A stretch of DNA of 40,118 nt. Origin: Acidimicrobiales bacterium (GTDB taxonomy: Bacteria > Actinomycetota > Acidimicrobiia > Acidimicrobiales > RAAP-2). Position 1 is the stretch's first letter. Each line of letters begins with the position of its first letter. Both the position numbers and the translations under genes were made by a program. The stretch covers positions 1-40,118 of the forward strand of contig JADMIJ010000035.1 in NCBI GenBank assembly GCA_015478655.1. The letters run 5' to 3'. The notes beneath the pieces were generated by a model. That model was not told where the DNA came from. It ran no database searches and saw nothing but the letters and a program-made list of their open reading frames with translations. Below are positions 24,769 to 32,704 of this stretch, in pieces.

Positions 24769-25574
24769 GCAACCCGGGCGCCGACTCGTCGCTCACCATC
24801 GCCGTGGTCTATCCCGACCTCCTGGGAACCTATGGCGACGGAGGCAACGGCCTGGTGCTGGCGCGCCGTGCGTCCTGGCGCGGCGTCGGTGTCCGACTCG
24901 TCCAGGCCAACTCGGGGCGGCCGCTTCCCACCGCGGACATCTACTGCATCGGCGGCGGCGAGGACGGACCGGGTATCACGGCCGCCAAGGCGCTCCGGGC
25001 CGAAGGCACCCTGCAGCGGGCGGCGGACAACGGTGCCGTGGTGCTCGGCGTATGCGCCGGATTCCAACTGCTCGGACACAGCTTCCCGGACAGCGCCGAC
25101 CGGTCCCATGCCGGCCTCGAGCTACTCGACGTCACCACCCACAAGGGCACGGGCCGCCGCGCCGTCGGGGATCTGGTGGCTGTGCCCACTCCCTCCGCCC
25201 CGCGACGAGCCGCCGACCAACCGCTGCCCCCGCTCATCGGGTTCGAGAACCACAGCGGGGTCACGACCGTCGGGCCCGAGGCGCGTCCCGTGGCCCAGGT
25301 GGTCACGGGCGTGGGGAACGGTGGGGGAGACGGGACCGAAGGGGCATGGTCAGGCCGCGTGTTCGGCACCTACCTGCACGGCCCGGTACTGGCGCGGAAC
25401 ACGAGCCTGGCCGATCTCCTGTTGGGGTGGGCCCTGTCCACGTCGGACGGGCCGGTGGCACTCGAACCGTTGGATGATACCGACGAGCTTGCCCTTCGCG
25501 GCGAGCGCATGGCCGCAGTCGAACGGTCGGGCAGGTCCCGCGTCGTCCGTTGGTTCCGCGGCCTCCGTCCCTGA
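24765..25574 (+). CDS. gatD: Lipid II isoglutaminyl synthase, glutamine amidotransferase subunit GatD
   Basis: A 269-residue class I glutamine amidotransferase of the CobB/CobQ type. Nucleophile elbow LGVCAGFQLLG with C97, catalytic His in TYLHGPVLARN with H205, and GGGEDGP. It releases ammonia from glutamine and channels it to MurT. TTG 24765 overlaps the MurT stop; the next in-frame candidate would remove the conserved IAVVYPDLLGTYGDGGN segment, so TTG is accepted. The downstream neighbour runs the opposite way. Confidence 0.94.
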   Translation: MSNPGADSSLTIAVVYPDLLGTYGDGGNGLVLARRASWRGVGVRLVQANSGRPLPTADIYCIGGGEDGPGITAAKALRAEGTLQRAADNGAVVLGVCAGFQLLGHSFPDSADRSHAGLELLDVTTHKGTGRRAVGDLVAVPTPSAPRRAADQPLPPLIGFENHSGVTTVGPEARPVAQVVTGVGNGGGDGTEGAWSGRVFGTYLHGPVLARNTSLADLLLGWALSTSDGPVALEPLDDTDELALRGERMAAVERSGRSRVVRWFRGLRP

Positions 25575-25591
25575 GGAGCATCGCCCGCCGA

Positions 25592-25650
25592 GGCCCGCCG
25601 CTCTCGGGCCCTGGCCGGGTGTCCAGTAGCGCCCGGTCCGGCTACCGGGC
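25592..25650. terminator. Two hairpins between convergent genes
   Basis: Stem GGCCCG (25592-25597)/CGGGCC (25605-25610) with a 7-nt loop and stem GCCCGG (25631-25636)/CCGGGC (25645-25650) with an 8-nt loop. They lie between the ends of GatD (+) and the acyltransferase (-) and have no T-run, as is common in high-GC genomes. They could end transcription both ways. Confidence 0.4.
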
Positions 25651-25664
25651 ACGTAGGGTCGCCG

Positions 25665-26711
25665 TCAGCTACTCTGCCGCGGCCAGTCGACCCCGGCGTC
25701 GGTCTCCCTCCGCTCGGGAGCGGAGGAGAGCGTCCACGAACGACGCCAAGGCGCGGCTTCGGGTCCCTGGAGTGGCGGGGTGGTGCCGGCTGCGGCCTCC
25801 TTGCGGGCCGTCCACCAGTCGGAACTGGCCTCGTTGGCCATCGTGGCCACGGCGGCCTCGATGCGCACGCCGAACCGACGGGCATCCTCGCCTTCGTCAG
25901 GCCACAACGGGGTGCCGAAGGTCACGGTCGTGCGGGTCCGGTGCAGCCCGTGGCGCCCCTTGGGGAGGATGTGCCGAGTGCCGTCGAGGTGCACCGGCAC
26001 CACCGGGCGGCCGGTGCGCGCGGCCAGGTAGGCCGCACCCCCGCGGAAGGCCTGCGCCCAACCGTCCGGCGATCGACCCCCCTCGGGGAAGATCACCAGG
26101 TTCCAGTCGTCGGCCAAGAGGCCGGCGGCGAGGTCGGCGGAGCTCCGATTCACCTTGGTCCGCTCGATGGGGATGGCGGCCAGGAGGAACGACCAGGCAT
26201 CGGCCTTCCATCGGCGATCGAAGAAGTAATCGGCGGCTGCCGCCACCACGGTGCGGTGGCGGAAGCGGAGGGGGAGGCAGCTCAGCAGGAGCGGAGTGTC
26301 GGCGTGGCTGGCGTGGTTGGCGGCGAAGATGACCGGCGCCTCGAGCCCGGTGAGAGACTCGTCCCCTCGAACCAACGGCGAGGCCACGAGTCGCGCCAAG
26401 GGGCGCGTCACGTTGTCCAGGACCATGGCCCGGGCCAGGCGTACCGGATACTTGCGGGACCAGGCGGTGTCGTAGTGGATGCCGAGGTCGGAGGTCGGAG
26501 CCGGCCGGGGCACCGTTTCGGGCCAACTGGGGGAGGCCACCGGGAACCGGGCCCGGCCCAGCCTCGAGGCCAGCGCGGACGGGGCCAGACGGCGCAGTGA
26601 CCGGCCTGGGCCGTCCGACGAGCCGACGGCGCCCTTGGCGCCGAGAGAGGCATCCGTGCGGACCGTGCGGGTCGAGCGCAACGAGCTCGACCAACCGTTC
26701 CCCGAGGTCAC
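25665..26711 (-). CDS. PlsC-type lysophospholipid acyltransferase
   Basis: A 348-residue LPLAT-family acyltransferase, last gene of the operon. Motif I NHASHAD (H133, D138) and motif III FPEGGRS (208-214) are both intact, followed by RPVVPVHLDGT. The first ~95 residues are an extra, low-complexity and basic N-terminal region, longer than in typical PlsC (~240 residues). It should transfer an acyl chain from acyl-CoA or acyl-ACP to a lysolipid or alcohol. GTG 26711 overlaps the LarA-like stop (GTGA), indicating coupling; with fatty alcohol made by the FAR it might build an ether, ester or other neutral lipid. Confidence 0.88.
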   Translation of the reverse strand: MTSGNGWSSSLRSTRTVRTDASLGAKGAVGSSDGPGRSLRRLAPSALASRLGRARFPVASPSWPETVPRPAPTSDLGIHYDTAWSRKYPVRLARAMVLDNVTRPLARLVASPLVRGDESLTGLEAPVIFAANHASHADTPLLLSCLPLRFRHRTVVAAAADYFFDRRWKADAWSFLLAAIPIERTKVNRSSADLAAGLLADDWNLVIFPEGGRSPDGWAQAFRGGAAYLAARTGRPVVPVHLDGTRHILPKGRHGLHRTRTTVTFGTPLWPDEGEDARRFGVRIEAAVATMANEASSDWWTARKEAAAGTTPPLQGPEAAPWRRSWTLSSAPERRETDAGVDWPRQSS

Positions 26712-28297
26712 TGCACGTCCGCCATCAGGATCGGCGGCGCATGGAGGTGGGTGAGGGTCGGGGAGGGGCCGACAACGTCCCGGGCCATCTCGAGGCCGTC
26801 GCTCAGGGTGGACGCGGCTCGGAAGCCGAGGCGGTGTACCGCGTCCTGATCGCCGCCCACGATGATGACGCCGCCCAGGTGCTGCAGGGCGTGGGCGCAC
26901 CAGTACCACATGTAGAAGGGATGTACTCCGTGATAGGCGTGCCCGGTGCGGTACAGATGGATGTACCAGGGGTCGGTGGCGTAGGACTCCTCGAAGCGGT
27001 CGGCCACCTCGATGGGGTCGGTGGTCTCGCTCAGCACCTGCTCGAAGAAGTCGATGTAGCTCGGGTGGTGGACGGGGTTGAACTCCCAGGGCGTGGGATG
27101 GGTCATGATCAGCACCCCTCCTTCGCGGACCAGCGGCTTGCCCCGGTACATGTTGAAGAGGTAGCCCAGTCCGAGACACGCCACGAGGATCGGGTTGAGG
27201 ATCGAGTTCACGTTGTAGGGGCTGATATAGGGCAGGCCCATGGTCAGGATGTCGGTCTGTCCGACCACCGGGACGCCTTGTTGGGCCCAGACGTTGTCGG
27301 TGGTGAGCTTGTGCACGGCCTCCACCTCACCGGCCTGGACGGATGTCATCCGGTGGGGCGCCTTGACCGAGTGGAAGATCTGGCGGGCGTAACGGGTGGG
27401 CGTGCGATCGAGCGCCTTCGACGCAGCCAGGTAGCCGAGACGGTCCTTGGCGCCCCACTCCCACTCCCGCTTCTGGAGGAACTGGAAGGACGGGGGAAAG
27501 GTGTCGTTGTTCAGGGTGGTCTCGATCTGGAACACCTTGACCCCGCGGTCGGCGATGAGCTGGCCCATGCGCCAATTGGAGGTGTGCAGCTCTGAGCGGT
27601 GCTGGTCCATGAACGACCGGCTCTTCTGCATGGTTTGCGGATTGTGGTGGTGCCGCAGGCTCCGGTAGCTGGCCAGACCGGTGGCCACGCTCTTGTGGCC
27701 CCCGTCCATGGTCACCAGATTGATGTTGACGTAGATCAGCAGGTCGCTCTCGGCGGCCCGGCGGTTGATCTCGACGTCCTCGCCCTGATCCGTCTGGCCC
27801 AGGTGGACCAGCGCCTCCGGGTCTTCAGCATCGTGTTGGGTCAGGAGGCCGTTGGGGGCGAAGGCGTCGTAGATGCGGTCGCCGATGGCGTGGCGGAGCT
27901 CCGCTTCGGTCATGCGCCGGTGGAGCGCCAGCGCCACGATGAGGGCGACGTCGTCGACCCCGGCGTCGGCGGCCATGTCGAGCACCTGCTCGATGACCAT
28001 CTGGCGGTTGTCCGGTCGCTCCATGGGTGGCAGGGGTAGGGAGATGTCGTCGAAGGCGATGGTCAGCTTCATCCCGGGACGGAGGAGCGCCGGCAACGGT
28101 TCCGTGTCGCCCACCGGGCTGTTGAGCGCCGCCCGGATGGCCACCGAGGGGTCCTTCAGGGGATCGATGGGCTCGGGCGCGTAGATGACCCGGCTGCCCT
28201 CCGGCAGCCGTTCCAGGCTGAATCGCTCCCCGTGCCAGAAGAGGGTGGGAGGGGTCGAGCGGTCGACGTCGAGGACAAATCCCGGCCTGGGGCTCAT
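26708..28297 (-). CDS. LarA homologue (nickel-pincer lactate racemase-like, DUF2088)
   Basis: A 529-residue protein of the LarA/DUF2088 superfamily, longer than typical LarA (~425). By spacing, K202 (GGHKS) and H218 (HHHNP) match the lysine that holds the pincer cofactor and the nickel-binding histidine of Lactiplantibacillus LarA (K184, H200). H126 (ALHRRMTEAEL) matches catalytic H108. The position matching catalytic H174 (ten residues before the lysine) falls in YVNINLVTM and is not His. The family racemises or epimerises 2-hydroxyacids using a nickel-pincer nucleotide cofactor made by LarB, LarC and LarE; none of these lie in the window. The start overlaps the upstream stop (ATGA), with AAGGAAG 7 nt upstream. 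The C-terminal ~190 residues contain Trp/Tyr-rich segments not seen in LarA. Confidence 0.85.
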   Translation of the reverse strand: MSPRPGFVLDVDRSTPPTLFWHGERFSLERLPEGSRVIYAPEPIDPLKDPSVAIRAALNSPVGDTEPLPALLRPGMKLTIAFDDISLPLPPMERPDNRQMVIEQVLDMAADAGVDDVALIVALALHRRMTEAELRHAIGDRIYDAFAPNGLLTQHDAEDPEALVHLGQTDQGEDVEINRRAAESDLLIYVNINLVTMDGGHKSVATGLASYRSLRHHHNPQTMQKSRSFMDQHRSELHTSNWRMGQLIADRGVKVFQIETTLNNDTFPPSFQFLQKREWEWGAKDRLGYLAASKALDRTPTRYARQIFHSVKAPHRMTSVQAGEVEAVHKLTTDNVWAQQGVPVVGQTDILTMGLPYISPYNVNSILNPILVACLGLGYLFNMYRGKPLVREGGVLIMTHPTPWEFNPVHHPSYIDFFEQVLSETTDPIEVADRFEESYATDPWYIHLYRTGHAYHGVHPFYMWYWCAHALQHLGGVIIVGGDQDAVHRLGFRAASTLSDGLEMARDVVGPSPTLTHLHAPPILMADVQ

Positions 28298-29547
28298 CGG
28301 GTGCTTCCTTTCCGGGTGCGAAGGTCGAATGCCACCTTGACCGCGCCGCGGCGCCCGGCGGCCCCGGCGTGGGCGATGGCCTCCTGGTACCGCTCGAGCG
28401 GGTAGGTGGCCGTGACCAGGGACCCGAGTCCGGCCGTGGCCACGACATCGATGGCCAGCTGGAAGGTCCGCCCGGGCTCGGTGGGCGCCGCCGGCGCGTC
28501 CGAGGTCGTGGGTGTCTCGACCCCGTAGGCGTAGGCGCCGACCAGGGTCAGCTCGCGATGCCAGAGGGGCGCCAGGTCGACCGCCACCCGGCCCGGCATC
28601 CCGACCAGCACCACACGGCCCCGGGGACGGGTCATGGCCAACGCCTGCGTGATCGACGCCGCCGTTCCGACGCAGTCGAACACCACGTCGGCGCCATCGG
28701 TCAGGCGGCCGGCCAGCACCAGGGAGCCGGACCGGCGGCGCACGGACCGGGCCAGCTGGTCGGGGTCCACCACGGTGTCGGCGCCCAGCGCCTCGGCCAT
28801 CCGGCGCTGGTGGGCGTGCTTGGCCCCGACCATGACCGTGCACGCGGTCTGGGGCCGCACGACGCAGTCGAGGGCGCTCACGGTGGCCAGGCCGAGGGTC
28901 CCGGCCCCGATCACCGCCACCACGTCGTCGGGCTCGACCCCGGCGGAAAGGGCGGCGTGCACCGCACAGGCCGTGGGCTCGATCACGACAGCGTCTTCGT
29001 CCGAGAACCCGTCGGGTACCGAATGGAGCTGGGAAGCATGGGCGACCAGGTCGGCGTTCGACCAGCCGCCGCCGGTGTCGGTGCAGAACCCGGTCTGGAG
29101 GCCGGGCTCGAGGTCGCCGAAGGCGACGTTGCCGCACAGCCCGGTGTGGCCCTGGGAGCACTGCGCACACGGCGGGTGGATGTGCCGAGGGGCGCAACCC
29201 AGCACGGGCTCGATGACGGCCCGGGTCCCCGCAGCGAGCGTCCGCCCGGCGTGGTCGACGCCCCCTTTTTCGAGGATGCCCACCACCTCGTGCCCGGGGA
29301 CGAACGGGAAGCTGACCATGTCCTCGAAGTAGCGGGAGCTCCGCCCGTCCAAGGTGGCCAGATCGGACCCGCAGATGCCGGACAGCAGCGGCCGCAGGTA
29401 GAACCAGTCGTCCCCGGGCAGGGCGGGCGGCGTCGCCTCCAGCAGCTGCAGCGGTCCGATGCCGGCACCACGCCCGGATCCGAAGGCCGAAGCCACTCGG
29501 GAGGCCGCGAATCTGGGCAGGTTCCGCTCGAAGACGAGTGCCTTCAT
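28294..29547 (-). CDS. Zinc-dependent alcohol dehydrogenase of the lipid operon
   Basis: A 417-residue MDR alcohol dehydrogenase. Catalytic zinc: C59 (SGICGSDL) and H86-E87 (VPGHE). Structural zinc: C118, C127, C130, C138, with the inserted APRHIHPPC, the same unusual spacing as in the gene at 10573. Rossmann motif VIGAGTLGLA. It should interconvert an alcohol and aldehyde or ketone; with the FAR partner it might reduce a fatty aldehyde or oxidise a glycerol-derived alcohol. ATG 29547 overlaps the upstream FAR-HAD stop by 4 nt. Confidence 0.9.
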   Translation of the reverse strand: MKALVFERNLPRFAASRVASAFGSGRGAGIGPLQLLEATPPALPGDDWFYLRPLLSGICGSDLATLDGRSSRYFEDMVSFPFVPGHEVVGILEKGGVDHAGRTLAAGTRAVIEPVLGCAPRHIHPPCAQCSQGHTGLCGNVAFGDLEPGLQTGFCTDTGGGWSNADLVAHASQLHSVPDGFSDEDAVVIEPTACAVHAALSAGVEPDDVVAVIGAGTLGLATVSALDCVVRPQTACTVMVGAKHAHQRRMAEALGADTVVDPDQLARSVRRRSGSLVLAGRLTDGADVVFDCVGTAASITQALAMTRPRGRVVLVGMPGRVAVDLAPLWHRELTLVGAYAYGVETPTTSDAPAAPTEPGRTFQLAIDVVATAGLGSLVTATYPLERYQEAIAHAGAAGRRGAVKVAFDLRTRKGSTR

Positions 29548-31988
29548 CGGCTGGGACCTGCAGCCGTGCGCCGCGCTGCTCCCGACAGCGCGGCCGCGCT
29601 GGTGCGCCCGCGTCCGAGCGAGCCGCGTCGGTCGACCGGGCCGAGCGGCAGGACCGGTTGCGCCCCTCCGTCGGCCTTGTGCCAGTGCTCGACGTGCCAT
29701 CCTCGCCGTCGGGCGATGGCGGCCAGCTTGGCCTCGGGGTTCACCGCTACGGGAAACCCCACGGCTTCGAGCATGGGCAGGTCGCTGGCCGAGTCGGCGT
29801 AGGCCATCGACTCCTCCAGCTGGAGGCCCTCCGCCTCGGCGTAGTCGGCCAGGAGCAGGGCTCGCGCCTCGCCGATCGGTGGCAGCTCCTCGAGCCGACC
29901 CGTGAACTTGCCGTCGACCTCGCCGAGATGGGCGCAGACGATGTCGTCGAACAGCGGCCGCATGGGCTCGACGACCAGGTCGAGCGCTCCGGTGATGAGG
30001 ATCGTCCGGTGGCCGAGGGCGCGGTGCTGGCGCACGCGTGCGAAGCCGGCCGGGAACGACTTGGCCAGCAGGAGGTGATGGAAGAGCTCCCACCCGTCGT
30101 CGCGAAGCCGGTCGGCCGGTGCGCCCTCGTAACGGCGATAGAAGGACCGGAGGAAGTCACCCCGGTCGCGGCGGTCCAGGACGAGCAGCGCCGGCGCCTC
30201 CCGTAGGAGGTCGGCCACGAAGGCGGCCCGTTCGGTGGCGGGAAGGTGACGCGAGGCCAGCCAGGCGTAGGAGTCCACCACGTTGGAGGCGATCAGGGTG
30301 TTCTCGAGGTCGAAGGACGCCAGGTGCCGGTCGGGGGAGAGGATGGCCCGGCGGGACCGCTCCGAGCGGGTGGGCTGGTGCGACTTGCCCGGCGCCGTGC
30401 GGACCCGTGCGTGCTCGATGATCGAGGGCAGGTGGATGTCTCGGACGTAGGAGTCCCAGTCCACGGCGGCTGGGTCGAGGCAGAAGACCTCGCGGTCGTC
30501 GGCGTCCATGCGGTCCCACAGGGCCATCAGGCGGTCGACCCGGTAGCGGGCCTCGGTCTCGGTGTAGGCACCGTAGAGCTCGACGTAGCCCAGGGCCCGG
30601 TCGGCCAGCAGGTGCTGCTCCTCGAGGGCGGCCATCCAGGCGGCCTGTCGTCCGCGGATGGGGAGTGATCCCACCACCTTCTCGGCCAGGTCCATGGCCT
30701 TGCTGGCTCGGGAGAGCTGGCGCTGGACCCGGCCCCGCCCGGGGAAGGACCAGGCCGGCACCACGATGGGCTGCCCGTCGCTGTCGTAGAGCGGGTGCTC
30801 GGTGAACCAGGACTGCACCAGCTCGACCAGCCGACCGTAGCGGAACGGGTTCCGGACACCGGAGGCCACGTGGTAGACGCTCGGCCCCCGGTACGCCTCA
30901 CCGGTGTCGAGCAGTGCCTCGCCGGCCACGGCGATGATGGCGGCCACCACCAGATCCACCGGGATCACATCGGTCACCCCTTCGGGCACACCGGGGAACT
31001 CCCGGAGCAGCCCGCGGGCATAGGAGACGATGATGGGCTCGGCCATGCGGAAGCCACGGATCCAACCGGGCCGGGGCTCGGCCAGGGCCGACTCGATGAT
31101 CGACGGCCGCACGATGGTCATGGGAACGGTGTCGCCGAACTGGGACACCAGGGCCCGTTCGCCCAGAGCCTTGGTGTACGGGTAGGCGTCGGGCCATCCG
31201 AGGGACTGTGCCCGGGCCTGGCCCACCCTGACCATCTGCTTCTTCACCCAGTCCTCGCGCAGGCGCTCGGCCCGTTCCGCCAGGAGATGCAACCCGGCGC
31301 CGCCCAGTTCGCCGCGGGCATCCTTGGAGAACTGGGCCAGCCGCTCGGGTCGGCGGGATTCGGCGTCGGTGTCGCCCCGCTGGCGCCGGGCGGCGTCGAC
31401 CTCGGTGCGCCAGTCGACCTCGATACTGAAACGACTGCCGCCCAGGAGCTCCTCTCGTGCCTCACCCTGGTGGGTGCCGGCCACATAGGCCGTCGAGACC
31501 GGGATGAAGTGGACCGGGCCCACCCTCCCCTGATTGGCGGCGCGCTGGGTGGCCGTGACCACCGCGGCAGCCACCCGTGACGGCCCGAGCAGATTGACCT
31601 CCACCGCCGAGTCGAGCGGCGAATCGAAGCTCACCGCGGCAGCCGAGTGGACCACGACGTCGGACTCCGACAGCTTCTGCAGGCCGTCGTCGTCGAGCCC
31701 GAGGCCGTCGGTGGCGACGTCGCCGGCCACCGCCGACACCCGCGACGCCACCTCGGTGTCGAACCGGTCTCCGCACTGCTGGCGCAGACGATCGAAGCAG
31801 TCGTTCTTGAGGATCTCCCTGGTGGCCCGCTGCATGGCGGTGGCCCGTCGCCCGGGCCGGATGAGCAGGACCACCCGGCTGTCAGGAACCGACCGGAGGA
31901 CCCGCTCGACCAGCGCCGTTCCCAGAAAGCCGGTGGAACCGGTGATGAAGAACTGCTTGCCGGCCAGAGCCTGGCGGACACGGGTCAC
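29544..31988 (-). CDS. Fatty acyl-CoA reductase fused to HAD-IB phosphatase
   Basis: An 814-residue, two-part protein. Residues 1-~400 are an NAD(P)-dependent reductase of the Male-sterility/thioester-reductase type: TGSTGFLG (16-23), active-site Tyr/Lys in YPYTK (Y269, K273), FPGVPEGVTDVIPVD. Residues ~553-750 are a HAD-IB domain with motif I ASFDLENTL (D560; E562 replaces the usual second Asp), motif II ITGALD, and motif IV YADSASDLPML. The FAR part should reduce acyl-CoA to an aldehyde or alcohol; the HAD part should cleave or bind a phosphate ester. First gene of a four-gene operon. GTG 31988 has no clear Shine-Dalgarno. Confidence 0.88.
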   Translation of the reverse strand: MTRVRQALAGKQFFITGSTGFLGTALVERVLRSVPDSRVVLLIRPGRRATAMQRATREILKNDCFDRLRQQCGDRFDTEVASRVSAVAGDVATDGLGLDDDGLQKLSESDVVVHSAAAVSFDSPLDSAVEVNLLGPSRVAAAVVTATQRAANQGRVGPVHFIPVSTAYVAGTHQGEAREELLGGSRFSIEVDWRTEVDAARRQRGDTDAESRRPERLAQFSKDARGELGGAGLHLLAERAERLREDWVKKQMVRVGQARAQSLGWPDAYPYTKALGERALVSQFGDTVPMTIVRPSIIESALAEPRPGWIRGFRMAEPIIVSYARGLLREFPGVPEGVTDVIPVDLVVAAIIAVAGEALLDTGEAYRGPSVYHVASGVRNPFRYGRLVELVQSWFTEHPLYDSDGQPIVVPAWSFPGRGRVQRQLSRASKAMDLAEKVVGSLPIRGRQAAWMAALEEQHLLADRALGYVELYGAYTETEARYRVDRLMALWDRMDADDREVFCLDPAAVDWDSYVRDIHLPSIIEHARVRTAPGKSHQPTRSERSRRAILSPDRHLASFDLENTLIASNVVDSYAWLASRHLPATERAAFVADLLREAPALLVLDRRDRGDFLRSFYRRYEGAPADRLRDDGWELFHHLLLAKSFPAGFARVRQHRALGHRTILITGALDLVVEPMRPLFDDIVCAHLGEVDGKFTGRLEELPPIGEARALLLADYAEAEGLQLEESMAYADSASDLPMLEAVGFPVAVNPEAKLAAIARRRGWHVEHWHKADGGAQPVLPLGPVDRRGSLGRGRTSAAALSGAARRTAAGPSR

Positions 31989-31998
31989 CAGATCTGTC

Positions 31999-32010
31999 TA
32001 CCATATGGTA
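31999..32010. promoter_or_regulatory. Palindromic back-to-back -10 boxes, probable TetR operator
   Basis: The perfect palindrome TACCATATGGTA. Read on the plus strand, TACCAT (31999-32004) lies 7 nt before GTG 32012 of the TetR gene. Read on the minus strand, the same hexamer (32010-32005) lies 16 nt before GTG 31988 of the FAR-HAD gene. One site thus could serve as both -10 boxes, and a TetR dimer bound to it would block both promoters. Confidence 0.65.
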
Positions 32011-32011
32011 A

Positions 32012-32698
32012 GTGAACAAGTCGAGCACCGATGGATCGGAGCCCTCAGGGCGGGACCGGACCCGGCCCCGGGCCACGACGCGCCAGCGTCGTCCGGGCGC
32101 CTCGGGCACGAGCACGTCCGAGCGGATCCTCGATGCGGCCCTCGTCTCGTTCGCTTCCCGGGGCTATGAGGCCTCATCGCTCGACGTCCTGGCCGCCGGC
32201 CTCGAGATCCGCAAGCAGACCATCCTCTACTGGTTCCCCTCGAAGGAGGTGCTCCTCGAGGCGGTCATCGATCGCAGCGCCGTCGAGCTGTCGGCTGCCC
32301 TGGAGGACTCGCTGACCACCGCGGGCGGCGGCTGGTCCCGCGTCGACGCCGTGGTGCGCTCGGTGTTCCGGTTGGCTGCCCGCCGGCCTGAGTTGTTGGG
32401 CCTGGTGCGGGAGATGGGCCGACTCGGGACCCCGGCGGCCACCCGTCTGGTCGTTGCCCTGGAGCCCTTGGTGCTGCGGGCCTCTGATTTCCTCGAGGCC
32501 GAGATGGACGCCGGTCACATGCGACGCCACGAGCCACGGCTGTTGCTGCTGGCTATTTACTCCACGGTCATCGGCATGCTCACCGAGGTGGAGGTCCTGC
32601 GGGCCTTTGGCGAAGAGCCGACGGCTCGGTCGCTGGTCCGCCGGCGCAACGAGATCCTCGAGCTGTTGCGGTCCGCGCTGGTCACCGGGCCTGGCTAA
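32012..32698 (+). CDS. TetR-family regulator, divergent from the lipid operon
   Basis: A 228-residue TetR regulator. HTH at ~34-82 (SERILDAALVSFASRGYEASSLDVLAAGLEIRKQTILYWFPSKEVLLEAV) after a Ser/Arg-rich 30-residue extension. The ligand domain has a Leu-rich helical pattern. It starts 23 bp from the divergent FAR-HAD start and shares with it the palindrome at 31999-32010; the simplest model is that it represses both the four-gene lipid operon and itself, and responds to an acyl-CoA-like or lipid ligand. GTG start with leaderless-type spacing. Confidence 0.93.
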   Translation: MNKSSTDGSEPSGRDRTRPRATTRQRRPGASGTSTSERILDAALVSFASRGYEASSLDVLAAGLEIRKQTILYWFPSKEVLLEAVIDRSAVELSAALEDSLTTAGGGWSRVDAVVRSVFRLAARRPELLGLVREMGRLGTPAATRLVVALEPLVLRASDFLEAEMDAGHMRRHEPRLLLLAIYSTVIGMLTEVEVLRAFGEEPTARSLVRRRNEILELLRSALVTGPG

Positions 32699-32704
32699 TC
32701 CGTC

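Noticed and set aside
28298..29197. Upstream extension of the LarA frame
   Set aside because: It overlaps the alcohol dehydrogenase in another frame and is Arg/Pro-rich shadow sequence. ATG 28297 has a ribosome binding site and overlaps the upstream stop.
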